DNA of 22,368 bases, from contig JAQTMA010000030.1 in NCBI GenBank assembly GCA_028714615.1, positions 5,234 through 27,601 on the forward strand, read 5' to 3'. A program made the position numbers and the translations under genes. Positions 1 through 7,404 of the stretch are shown one piece after another. Below the pieces are notes generated by a model. It searched no databases. It had not been told where the DNA came from and saw nothing but the letters and a program-made list of their open reading frames with translations. Every line of letters starts with the position of its first letter. Within the stretch, counting starts at the first letter, position 1. This DNA is from Anaerolineaceae bacterium. GTDB lineage: Bacteria; Chloroflexota; Anaerolineae; Anaerolineales; Anaerolineaceae.

Positions 1-395
1 ACCATCGGTAAGTTGCGCCGGACCATGTGCTTGAACTGGCTTAACCCGATGCTGGCTGTGTCGCCATCGCCGCTCACCCCGATCCCTTTTAAGGTGATGT
101 CCCCGAACATCGCTCCGAGGGCTAGCGATGGCATCCTACCGTGCAGGCTGTTGAAGCCGAAGGATCGATTTAAGAAATAGGTCGGGCTTTTACTCGAGCA
201 ACCGATTCCACTGAATTTTACAATCGATTCTGGCGCAATATTCATCTCGAAACAGGCAGAGATGATCTGGTTGGAAATGGAATTATGACCACAACCCTGG
301 CAGAGCGTGCTGGGTGAGCCACGGTAATCTGCTTTGGCAAGACCGATCAGATTATATTGAGGACGAACACTATTGTTTGTAACTAGCTCATTCAT
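1..395 (-). CDS. korB: 2-oxoacid:ferredoxin oxidoreductase, beta subunit (3' part cut by window edge)
   Basis: This is the TPP-binding beta subunit of a 2-oxoacid:ferredoxin oxidoreductase, which oxidatively decarboxylates a 2-oxoacid plus CoA to an acyl-CoA and reduces ferredoxin in the cytoplasm. About 131 residues are visible. They include the LCQGCGH motif (cysteines 32 and 35), a family-typical GIGCSS segment, and GDGDTASIG, the pyrophosphate/Mg binding motif, followed by the usual HMVRRN stretch. The ATG at 395-393 overlaps the TGA of korA (ATGA), so the two subunits are translationally coupled. The gene runs off the left edge and about half of the protein is missing. The substrate (2-oxoglutarate or another 2-oxoacid) cannot be decided from this fragment. 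Confidence 0.93.
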   Translation of the reverse strand, partial: MNELVTNNSVRPQYNLIGLAKADYRGSPSTLCQGCGHNSISNQIISACFEMNIAPESIVKFSGIGCSSKSPTYFLNRSFGFNSLHGRMPSLALGAMFGDITLKGIGVSGDGDTASIGLSQFKHMVRRNLPM

Positions 396-2233
396 TTTGG
401 ACTCTCCTCACCAGCCAGCACCTGGTCGGCTACCCAGTGGGCCGTCAGTGGCAGGCCATCCAGGTGTGCTGCGGAAATCAACCGCGTGGCTGCCTCCGGA
501 ACATCAATCGTCAGTAGCTGGTGAACCTGACCATCTCGGTTCATTTCTACTACATAAGTTCGCTCATGCTTGTTGACAAATTCACGCACACTCTCCGAAA
601 AAGGGATGGCGCGTAATCTCAAGTAGTCGCTGGAGATCCCCTGCTTGGCCAGCAACACCCGGGCTTCTTGAACAGCGGGGTCGGTCGACCCGAAGGCTAG
701 CATGCCAATTTTCGCGCTGGGTTGGGTTTCGATTACTGGCTCAGGTACCAACCTCCGCGCAGTCTCGTATTTCTTATTGAGGCGGTTCATTACTCGTTCC
801 CACACATCCGGCTCTTCGCTGTAGCGGGCGTCTTCCGTGTGCCCCGTCCCACGGGCAAACCAGGCTGCTCGCGGGTGACGGTTGCCGGGCAGGGTGCGGT
901 AGGTGATTCCATCCCCATCTACATCCAGATAACGCGACCACTCTCCATTTCGAGCAATCAGGTCTTTCTCCCAAAGCACTTTGCCACGGTCCAACGGTTT
1001 GTCAGGGTAAACAAACGGATCAGACATCCATGTATTCATCCCCAGATCCAGGTCAGAAAGGACAAATACCGGGGTTTGTAACCGCTCTGCCAGGTCGAAT
1101 GCCTGCCAACCGAACATAAAACATTCCGAGACCGAACCCGGGAAAAAGATAACGTGCCGGGTATCTCCATGGCTGAAGAAGTTCACCAAAGTAATATCCC
1201 CTTGAGCCGTTCGGGTGGGTAAACCGGTGGACGGCCCCACGCGTTGGACGTCCCAGATGACCACCGGAACCTCTGCATAATATGCCAGACCGGTATACTC
1301 ACACATCAAGCTCAACCCGGGGCCGGAAGTTGAAGTCATCGAGCGTAGTCCCGCCCAACCAGCGCCAATGGTCATCCCGATTGCTGCGATTTCATCTTCT
1401 GCCTGAACAACAGCATAGGTATTCTTCCCAGTTTCCTGGTCAATCCGCAAGACAGGTAAATACTCATTCAATCCTTCTGCCAGGCTGGAAGCAGGTGTAA
1501 TCGGATACCAGGCTGCGAACTGAACACCACCATAAATAGCTCCGAGCGCTGCAGCGGTGTTGCCATCCGTCATGATCATACCCAGGGTGGCAGACATCGG
1601 TTCGACGCAGTATGGATCGTGTTTCACCAGGTTGTCAGTTGCCCATTGGGCTGCAGCTTTTACCACGTTAAAGTTCGAATCGATCGCCTTCTTTTTGCCG
1701 TTAAAGTGGGTGTCCAGCGCATCATAAACCTTGTCCAGATCGATTCCGAGCATTTGCGCGACAACCCCTACATAAACCATATTGGCAATATAATCGCGCA
1801 AAGTTGGGGTAATATCGGCCTCCCGGGAAATTTTCTTCACGGGCATCGGATACACAACCACATCATCTCGGGTAACCGGCTGCTTGATATCATCCGCATA
1901 AAAGAAGACGCCGCCGGGTTGCAAGCTCGCCAAGTCTTTTGCGAAAGATGCCGGGTTCATTGCGACCACAATCTCGACTTCATCCCGGCGAGCCAGGAAG
2001 CCATCCTTGCTGACCCGGATTGTGTACCAGGTCGGTAATCCTTGAATGTTGGACGGGAAGATGTTTTTTCCCGAAACCGGGATGCCCATTCGGAATAGAG
2101 CTCGCATAACGGTCAAATTGGCCGTTTGGCTGCCAGATCCGTTTACCGTGCCAAAGGTGATACAAAAGTCATTCACCACCGGCGATCTGTCCTTGATTGT
2201 TTTGGTCAAAACCGCTAGTTGTTCTTCTGTCAT
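392..2233 (-). CDS. korA: 2-oxoacid:ferredoxin oxidoreductase, fused gamma-alpha subunit
   Basis: This 613-residue protein is a gamma-alpha fusion of the OFOR family. Residues 1-200 are the gamma domain (a GSGSQTANL loop near 32-40, followed by GIPVSGKNIFPSNIQG). From about residue 225 comes the alpha pyrimidine-binding domain, with YPITPASS at 243-250 and the family stretch TPVFVLSDLDLGMN further on. It works with KorB to turn a 2-oxoacid plus CoA into acyl-CoA, CO2 and reduced ferredoxin. The start is well supported: AGGAGG lies a few bases before the ATG at 2233, 42 bp after the stop of the upstream regulator gene. Length is normal for KorA fusions. A four-base overlap couples it to korB. 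The context of a GntR/FCD regulator suggests induction by a carboxylic-acid substrate. Assigning 2-oxoglutarate specifically is inference. Confidence 0.94.
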   Translation of the reverse strand: MTEEQLAVLTKTIKDRSPVVNDFCITFGTVNGSGSQTANLTVMRALFRMGIPVSGKNIFPSNIQGLPTWYTIRVSKDGFLARRDEVEIVVAMNPASFAKDLASLQPGGVFFYADDIKQPVTRDDVVVYPMPVKKISREADITPTLRDYIANMVYVGVVAQMLGIDLDKVYDALDTHFNGKKKAIDSNFNVVKAAAQWATDNLVKHDPYCVEPMSATLGMIMTDGNTAAALGAIYGGVQFAAWYPITPASSLAEGLNEYLPVLRIDQETGKNTYAVVQAEDEIAAIGMTIGAGWAGLRSMTSTSGPGLSLMCEYTGLAYYAEVPVVIWDVQRVGPSTGLPTRTAQGDITLVNFFSHGDTRHVIFFPGSVSECFMFGWQAFDLAERLQTPVFVLSDLDLGMNTWMSDPFVYPDKPLDRGKVLWEKDLIARNGEWSRYLDVDGDGITYRTLPGNRHPRAAWFARGTGHTEDARYSEEPDVWERVMNRLNKKYETARRLVPEPVIETQPSAKIGMLAFGSTDPAVQEARVLLAKQGISSDYLRLRAIPFSESVREFVNKHERTYVVEMNRDGQVHQLLTIDVPEAATRLISAAHLDGLPLTAHWVADQVLAGEESPK

Positions 2234-2275
2234 CGGTCCTCCTTTAGAAACTGGCTTGAAATGGCGCCATGGCGC

Positions 2276-2971
2276 TCATTCGAAATTCATGCGAGGTGAC
2301 GTTTGCTTGCGTTGCGTAATCAGGTGGACATGTTCCATTAACGCCTGGTAACCGTCCTGGTAATTCCCATTACAAATATCCTCTACCATGCGCTCATGGT
2401 AATTCCACACCCGTTGCAGGTAAGTCAGGTCAGCGTAAACGGCTAGGCCAACAGCTTCATACATCTCCCAATAAGCTTCTAATATTCCCAGGACGAAAGG
2501 ATTTCCCAAACGTCGATAAATTGTTAGGTGCAATTCACGGTGTTCCACCTGGGGAATTTGTGGGGGCGTCTTCCTCAACTTCTCTTGCGCCTGGAAAACT
2601 AGATTCGCCAGTATTAGGTGGTCCTCCGGAGTGAGTAAACTAACTGCCTGGAACCAATATGCTGCTTCGACATGGCTGCGTAGATCCGTGTAGGCTTCGA
2701 AAAGCTTGGGTTCGACCGACAGTGCATACGAGACACTCTGCGTAACTGCTGGTCGAAATGTGTATGGCAAACGACGGATGCCTGTACGCGGGCGGACTTC
2801 AACCAATCCGAGTGCACGGGCAACCTCCATTTGTTCTCGCAGGCTTGCGACGCTTACATTAAGCTCCCGGCTAAGTTCCGTGAGAGGTGGGATTCGTTCG
2901 TCGTCCTGCCGTCCGTCGGAGGTCAGGAAGCGGATGAATTCAGAAAGGGGTGGGGTATTTCGCTCGTTAAT
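2276..2971 (-). CDS. GntR/FadR-type transcriptional regulator (winged HTH + FCD), no canonical start codon
   Basis: This is a DNA-binding regulator of the GntR family, FadR/FCD type. The winged helix-turn-helix reads IPPLTELSRELNVSVASL then LGLVEVRPRTGI. The C-terminal half is all-helical with an FCD-like pattern (DLRSHVEAAYW, the HRELHLTIYRRLGNP segment, and HERMVEDI), which in this family binds a small carboxylic acid. The reading frame is open from a TGA near 2987 down to 2276 but contains no ATG, GTG or TTG until 2830, which would delete most of the HTH. The frame must therefore start upstream. I set the start at the ATT at 2971-2969, which overlaps the TAA of a short upstream ORF (ATTAA) and gives 231 aa, normal for the family. 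It lies 42 bp upstream of korA and probably shares its transcript. The identity is firm and the start is uncertain. Confidence 0.85.
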   Translation of the reverse strand: MNERNTPPLSEFIRFLTSDGRQDDERIPPLTELSRELNVSVASLREQMEVARALGLVEVRPRTGIRRLPYTFRPAVTQSVSYALSVEPKLFEAYTDLRSHVEAAYWFQAVSLLTPEDHLILANLVFQAQEKLRKTPPQIPQVEHRELHLTIYRRLGNPFVLGILEAYWEMYEAVGLAVYADLTYLQRVWNYHERMVEDICNGNYQDGYQALMEHVHLITQRKQTSPRMNFE

Positions 2972-2977
2972 GGCAGG

Positions 2978-3024
2978 ATACTCGAATCATAGGATTCATA
3001 TGAATAATCTGATGATTCGAGTAT
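2978..3024. promoter_or_regulatory. Perfect 13-bp inverted repeat, probable operator
   Basis: ATACTCGAATCAT (2978-2990) is repeated exactly inverted at 3012-3024, with a 21-bp spacer. The spacer holds a second perfect 12-bp palindrome, ATTCATATGAAT (2994-3005). The right arm overlaps five bases of the -10 box and the predicted start site, so a bound protein would block initiation. The neighbouring GntR regulator is the obvious candidate ligand (autoregulation), which is inference. Confidence 0.7.
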
Positions 3025-3048
3025 AGCACTCCACCTCGGGCGAGTCAA
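3020..3048 (-). promoter_or_regulatory. Sigma70-type promoter of the GntR-korA-korB unit
   Basis: On the minus strand, TTGACT (3048-3043) and TATACT (3025-3020) are separated by exactly 17 bp. Each box has five of six consensus bases. The predicted transcription start is near 3013, inside the right arm of the inverted repeat, leaving a leader of about 40 nt before the proposed regulator start. It is the only strong promoter seen upstream of korA. Confidence 0.75.
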
Positions 3049-3236
3049 GCGGAATCTAGGGCTAATGTCGAGGTTTGGAAAGCTCGCTTCGAGGCGCGAA
3101 TAGGTGGGTTGGTAAGTAAATTTGGGCAATTCGCCGCGGCCGACAATGGGCACTTAACCCTAACCGAAAGAATCTCCGGCAAGTCGCGGAGCGTTCCGGA
3201 CACTCCACTACTATCACTCTACTCTCGTCCATGATT

Positions 3237-4409
3237 TCAGGTCCCAAGGGAGGATAACAACTCCTCTGCTGCAGTTGTTATAAAATTGGCAGCCAGCGGC
3301 AGGACTGACTCATCAAAATCGAAGCGTGGATGGTGGTGCCCATAAGCAAGACCGGTCTCATAATTGGCAGAACCCATCAAGACAAAAGTCCCCGGTGCAG
3401 CATTCATGAAAAATGCCATATCCTCGGAGACCATCGTTTGGTAGGATTGGTCAATTTTCAGCTTTGGGAAATCTCGACTGGCCATAGTATGTAAACGGCC
3501 GGTTATCGCTGGATCATTCACCACCGGTGGAGTCAAAGTGCGCAACATGATTTCTGTGTTGCACCCCATCGCTTCGGCGATTCCCTCCACGATCTGGTGA
3601 AAGCGTAGGTTGATCTCTTGGTGGATTGGTTCTTCGAAATACCGGATTGTCCCTTCCATGAGGGCAAACTGCGGAGTGACATTATGAGTTTCGCCAGCTT
3701 GTAGTTTGCAAACACTGATTACCGCAGATTGGAGGGGTGCTATGTTTCGGCTAACGATACTTTGCAGAGCAGTAATGATATGGGCGGCCGCCAGAACCGG
3801 ATCGACGGTTTGTTGCGGTAAGGCGCCATGCCCTCCTACCCCGCTGATTCTTACCTTGAAAGCATCCGATCCAGCCATGAGAGGACCAGGAGTGAGGCCA
3901 ATCCAACCAACAGGGCGTTCGTTCCAGAGATGCAACGCAAGTGTATGATCCGGGCGTGGGTTGTCCATAACTCCTTCGCTTATCATGGTCTCTGCACCAC
4001 CCAAGCCTTCCTCCGCTGGCTGGAAGACAAACTTGACAATACCTCGCAGAGTAGCCCGACGCTCATAAAGCATATGCGCCACGGTCAGCATGATAGCCAT
4101 ATGCCCATCGTGCCCACAAGCATGCATCGTTCCTGGAGTTTGGGAAGCATATTCGGCACCGGTCTCTTCAGTCACCGGTAACGCATCCATGTCGCTGCGG
4201 ATGAGCAAAGTTGGGCCTGGTTTTCCGGAATCCAGCAAAGCCACCACTCCCGTGCGGGCGACTCCACGGGTCACCGCAAGCCCCATTTTTGTTAATTCCT
4301 GAGCGACAATACCAGCTGTACGATTTTCTTGAAATCCAATCTCTGGGTGACGGTGGAAATCCCGTCTCAGTTCCTGGGTATATTCAAAGAGATGTACCGC
4401 ATCATTCAC
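3237..4409 (-). CDS. M20 family metallopeptidase / N-acyl-amino-acid amidohydrolase
   Basis: This is a zinc-dependent amidohydrolase of the M20D (hippurate hydrolase/N-acyl amino acid hydrolase) type that releases amino acids from N-acylated forms in the cytoplasm. Motifs seen in order are HRHPEIGF near the N-terminus, RSDMDALP, the metal-binding HACGHDGH, PAEEGLGGAE with the catalytic Glu pair, LHLW, the dimerisation-domain SGVGGHGALP, and a C-terminal YGHHHPRFDFDE supplying a further metal ligand. I chose the GTG at 4409 (390 aa), because GGAG lies 6 nt before it and the protein then begins just ahead of the conserved core. An ATG at 4421 and a TTG at 4454 are in frame, but the 11 residues from the TTG to the ATG come largely from an interspersed repeat. 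There is no clear operon partner, and the substrate is unknown. Confidence 0.9.
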   Translation of the reverse strand: MNDAVHLFEYTQELRRDFHRHPEIGFQENRTAGIVAQELTKMGLAVTRGVARTGVVALLDSGKPGPTLLIRSDMDALPVTEETGAEYASQTPGTMHACGHDGHMAIMLTVAHMLYERRATLRGIVKFVFQPAEEGLGGAETMISEGVMDNPRPDHTLALHLWNERPVGWIGLTPGPLMAGSDAFKVRISGVGGHGALPQQTVDPVLAAAHIITALQSIVSRNIAPLQSAVISVCKLQAGETHNVTPQFALMEGTIRYFEEPIHQEINLRFHQIVEGIAEAMGCNTEIMLRTLTPPVVNDPAITGRLHTMASRDFPKLKIDQSYQTMVSEDMAFFMNAAPGTFVLMGSANYETGLAYGHHHPRFDFDESVLPLAANFITTAAEELLSSLGT

Positions 4410-4437
4410 TGGTTTCTCCATCAACATTTTATTAATG

Positions 4438-4576
4438 AACCACGAAGGACTCAAGGGTTGAGTTTACGAAAGGAAAAGAAAGGAGCCTGGATTCTTCTGA
4501 GCTATCTGGGAATTCTGGGGTAAATTAATTGTTCTTACCCAATACTCCCTTAGTTTCCTTTGTGCTCTTTGTGGTT
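4438..4576. repeat. Degenerate inverted copy of an ACCACGAAGG-type interspersed repeat
   Basis: The arm at 4438-4457 (AACCACGAAGGACTCAAGGG) and the reverse complement of 4557-4576 (AACCACAAAGAGCACAAAGG) agree at 15 of 20 positions. The style (ACCACnnAGnnCACnnAGG) matches the short interspersed repeats common at gene ends in environmental bacteria, and it resembles the repeat at 18457-18560. It lies between the M20 and PIG-L genes. The left arm runs into the 5' extension of the M20 frame. No gene is seen between the arms. Confidence 0.5.
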
Positions 4577-4634
4577 TTCTGCCTTGAAAATCGCACAATT
4601 TCATGCTTTGCGGTGACCAGCAGACACGGCCCCT

Positions 4635-5405
4635 CTATTGAAAAATCAACCGCCGAAAAGCTTCTTCAAATCGGGGTTGTTCTGACGTGCTGTCCACCGT
4701 CCGCCGGCTCAACTGGCGCTCGCGCAGCTTCATCGGATCTCCGATCTGGCTTTTGTGTTCATTCAGTGCGCACATTTTCTGCTCCCAATACTGGGTGATA
4801 TCCAGGACCACATTAGGTTGGTGGGTAAGCGTTATCCATACTTCCTTGACGGGAGATGGTTCCAGCTTCTCTTCATCTACTAATTCGGGGAAGAATAACG
4901 GATTGCCCGCTGCAGGAAAAATTGCAGCAAGGGTGATTTCTCCCGCCACGCGGTGGTCGGGATGATTTAGGTAGGTTTCGCGGGGATAATAATTGGTCGG
5001 GTCGCTGGTAACGAGCACATCCGGGCGGATCTGACGAATGACCCTGACGACTGCTTTACGGGCTTCAAGACTTGGGAAGAGATAACCATCCGGGTAATCC
5101 AAGAATTGGACCGAACGAACCCCCAGGATTGCAGCGGCAGCGCATTCTTCGCGCTCCCGTATCATCATCAGCATCTCGGGACTTATGGTACGGTCTTTGG
5201 CGCCTTTATCGCCGCGAGTCAGCAGCAGGTAATGGATCTCATGTGCTTGGCTGGCCCAGCGGGCCAGGGTCGCACCACAAAAAAACTCCGGATCGTCAGG
5301 GTGAGCCAATACTACCAGGATACGCTTCGACTCAGTCCATTCTTCAGGAGCGATTGCCTCAATTTGCTGGGGATTGCTTGCCACAATCGCAACCCCCTTC
5401 TTCAT
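4635..5405 (-). CDS. PIG-L family deacetylase (LmbE-like)
   Basis: This is a zinc-dependent N-deacetylase of the PIG-L/LmbE family, which removes acetyl groups from N-acetylglucosamine-type sugars or thiol precursors. The zinc motif HPDD is at residues 35-38 (VVLAHPDDPEFFCG) and the second metal/catalytic motif HPDHR is at 148-152. The LLTRGDKG segment between them is typical of the family. The length of 256 aa is normal. The frame opens with an ATG at 5405, overlapping the end of ricT by 47 bp. A GTG at 5384 preceded by AAGGGGG is an equally good start and would trim the unconserved first seven residues. The overlap implies co-transcription with ricT. The substrate cannot be assigned, because no bacillithiol, mycothiol or glycan genes are adjacent. 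Confidence 0.9.
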   Translation of the reverse strand: MKKGVAIVASNPQQIEAIAPEEWTESKRILVVLAHPDDPEFFCGATLARWASQAHEIHYLLLTRGDKGAKDRTISPEMLMMIREREECAAAAILGVRSVQFLDYPDGYLFPSLEARKAVVRVIRQIRPDVLVTSDPTNYYPRETYLNHPDHRVAGEITLAAIFPAAGNPLFFPELVDEEKLEPSPVKEVWITLTHQPNVVLDITQYWEQKMCALNEHKSQIGDPMKLRERQLSRRTVDSTSEQPRFEEAFRRLIFQ

Positions 5406-6270
5406 TCTTTGTGCAACCCTGATCGACTTTATTTTTCAAAGCTTCGTATTCGTCAGCCGGTTTTATCTCATCACGAGGGAACTCACGGTTCCCAAGTTCG
5501 GGAATCTCAACGATAACCATCTCGCGCAGTGGAGCAATATCGATTACCCTACCCTCGCCGAGGGGGGTGATGACACGCTTATTGCGTTTTGGTAGCTGCG
5601 CTCGAGCAGCTACATACTGGTCATATTCATAGATCAGGCAGCAGCGTAGACGACCGCACATTCCAGTTATCTCTGCTGGGGTCAGCGAGATACCTTGTTC
5701 CTTCGCCATCCGGATCGAGATCGAGCTGAATTCTGTCAGGAACCGGGTACAACAGCGCATTTCCAGCCCGCAGGCACCCATTCCACCCAAGAATTTCGCA
5801 ACATCTCTTGGGCCGATCTGCCGCATTTCGACCTGGGCCGGCTGATATACTTTCTGTAGATCCTGGCGCATCGACTTCAGGTCGACTTTTTCTTCTGTCT
5901 CGGTATTATAAATGATCCCCAAGCGGGTCCCATCGAAGCTGTACTCCGCTGCAATCACTTTTACCCCCCGTAAGTGGAGTTCGCTTGCCCGGTTGCGTGC
6001 GGTCGCAACCACTTCAGCTTCTTTGTTTTGCCAACTCTGACGCATCAGCAAATCGCGCGGTGTAGCTTTGCGGTCCACCTTCTTCCAGGATCCGTCTGAG
6101 GGTGCTTGTGGGTTTTCTACAACCTCAGCCACCGTGCCGAGCTGCCATCCCCGACTCGTCTCAACAACCACAGGGTCTGAAGATCTGAGATCCTGGATGT
6201 TACTCCCATCAAAATGATATATTTTGCCAACTTTTGAAAAGCGAACACCAACAATAAACGGCTGAGTCAT
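5359..6270 (-). CDS. ricT: PSP1 domain protein, RicT/YaaT-like iron-sulfur complex subunit
   Basis: This 303-residue PSP1 (YaaT/RicT) protein matches the family, whose Bacillus member forms an Fe-S-binding complex with RicA and RicF that influences mRNA processing and development. The conserved core has GMGACGLEMRCC (Cys167, 173, 174) and MCGRLRCC (Cys205, 210, 211), the expected cluster ligands. The central PRDLLMR and YSFDGTRLGIIY segments also fit. An unusual C-terminal tail adds Cys286, 294 and 296 in CTKNEEGGCDCG, which may be an extra metal site. RicA and RicF are not visible here, so the partnership is unproven. Its start codon has no Shine-Dalgarno sequence but lies 6 nt after an extended -10 box, suggesting a leaderless message. 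The 3' end overlaps the PIG-L gene, and mrp ends 21 bp upstream. Confidence 0.88.
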   Translation of the reverse strand: MTQPFIVGVRFSKVGKIYHFDGSNIQDLRSSDPVVVETSRGWQLGTVAEVVENPQAPSDGSWKKVDRKATPRDLLMRQSWQNKEAEVVATARNRASELHLRGVKVIAAEYSFDGTRLGIIYNTETEEKVDLKSMRQDLQKVYQPAQVEMRQIGPRDVAKFLGGMGACGLEMRCCTRFLTEFSSISIRMAKEQGISLTPAEITGMCGRLRCCLIYEYDQYVAARAQLPKRNKRVITPLGEGRVIDIAPLREMVIVEIPELGNREFPRDEIKPADEYEALKNKVDQGCTKNEEGGCDCGKQSPAN

Positions 6271-6276
6271 AGCGGG

Positions 6277-6285
6277 ATTATATCA
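6277..6285 (-). promoter_or_regulatory. Extended -10 promoter giving a probably leaderless ricT transcript
   Basis: On the minus strand, TGATATAAT (6285-6277) is a perfect extended -10 (TGnTATAAT), and the ATG of ricT begins 6 nt downstream at 6270. There is no convincing -35 box, as is common for extended -10 promoters, and no ribosome binding site. It would give an internal promoter separating ricT and PIG-L from the nuo-mrp unit. Confidence 0.55.
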
Positions 6286-6291
6286 CGATCA

Positions 6292-7380
6292 TTAATCGAC
6301 CATTTTTATCGAGACGCCGCTCTCCGGCTGTTCCAGGTTCAGCACGCTGATGCGCGCCGCTACAGCTTGTGCGATCTGTATTAACGCTTTGCCGGCGGGA
6401 GAATTCGGTTGTGAAACGACGATTGGTAAGCCATTGTCCCCACCTACGCGCACTTCTGCATCAATAGGGATCTGTCCGATGAAAGGCACATCCGATGCGC
6501 GAGCTAATTGTTCTCCACCCCCGCTCCCAAAAATGTCCATGCGCGTCCCATTTGGCAGTTCCAGGTAGCTCATATTCTCTACCACTCCTAGAATGGGCAC
6601 ATTCAATTGTTGGAACATTGCCAATCCGCGGCTGGCATCCTCGATGGAGACCTGTTGAGGTAAGGTTATGATGAGGCCGCCGCTGAGCGGAACGGATTGA
6701 GCCAGGCTTAATTGGGCGTCGCCTGTTCCTGGCGGTAAGTCAATAATCAGGTAATCCAGCTCACCCCATTGCACATCACCCAGAAATTGGCGGATAGCAG
6801 AATGTAACATCGGTCCACGCCAGATGAGGGGTTGACCAGGTTTAACCAAGAATCCGATGGACATCATGCGGACGCCGTAGGCTTCCGCAGGAATTAGCTT
6901 TCCATCCACTGATTTGGGAAGCTTCTTAACGCCCATCATCGTGGGAACGTTGGGTCCGTAGATATCGGCATCTAATAATCCGACCTTAGCGCCACACTGA
7001 GCAAGAGCCACGGCAATATTTACAGCCACAGTGGATTTTCCCACCCCCCCCTTACCGGAAGCCACTGCAACCATGTTTTTTACCGGTAATTGCATCACCC
7101 CGCCTCTATCGCGGCCATCACTGGGGATGTTGGAATCAAGCTTGATCTCTACGAACTCTACTCCGGGTATCGCCAATACAGCCTGACGAGCATCTGACTC
7201 GATCTTCGAGCGTAATGGGCAAGCCGGGGTGGTTAATATAATCGTGAAACTAAGCCGGTTACCCTCAATCTTCAGATCGCGGATCATGTGCAGTGAAACC
7301 AGGTCACGGTGTAACTCGGGTTCCATAACGTTTCTAAGGGCAGCCAATACCGCATCCTCGTTGACGATTTCAATCGACAT
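6292..7380 (-). CDS. mrp: Mrp/NBP35-type P-loop ATPase with N-terminal MIP18 domain, CxxC absent
   Basis: This 362-residue Mrp/ApbC protein belongs to a family that carries and transfers Fe-S clusters to target proteins in the cytoplasm. Residues 1-85 form a MIP18/DUF59 domain with the conserved TTPACPL (Cys54). The deviant Walker A ASGKGGVGKST lies near residues 107-117, followed by GLLDADIYGPNVP and LIIDLPPGTGD. The region that normally holds the cluster-binding CxxC after ENMSY reads ENMSYLELPNGTRMDIFG (from residue 268), with no cysteine. It may therefore not bridge a cluster at the usual site. GGGAG six nt before the ATG fixes the start. It lies 24 bp after the small CxxC protein and downstream of nuoB-CD-I, a context that fits maturation of the complex I clusters. 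That role is inference. Confidence 0.92.
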   Translation of the reverse strand: MSIEIVNEDAVLAALRNVMEPELHRDLVSLHMIRDLKIEGNRLSFTIILTTPACPLRSKIESDARQAVLAIPGVEFVEIKLDSNIPSDGRDRGGVMQLPVKNMVAVASGKGGVGKSTVAVNIAVALAQCGAKVGLLDADIYGPNVPTMMGVKKLPKSVDGKLIPAEAYGVRMMSIGFLVKPGQPLIWRGPMLHSAIRQFLGDVQWGELDYLIIDLPPGTGDAQLSLAQSVPLSGGLIITLPQQVSIEDASRGLAMFQQLNVPILGVVENMSYLELPNGTRMDIFGSGGGEQLARASDVPFIGQIPIDAEVRVGGDNGLPIVVSQPNSPAGKALIQIAQAVAARISVLNLEQPESGVSIKMVD

Positions 7381-7404
7381 TCAATCTCCCTTCTGTAAAA
7401 CTGC

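Noticed and set aside
3049..3236. Gap between the regulator promoter and the M20 gene, searched for a small gene or terminator
   Set aside because: Only a weak 5-bp TCCGG/CCGGA stem and short non-coding frames were found.
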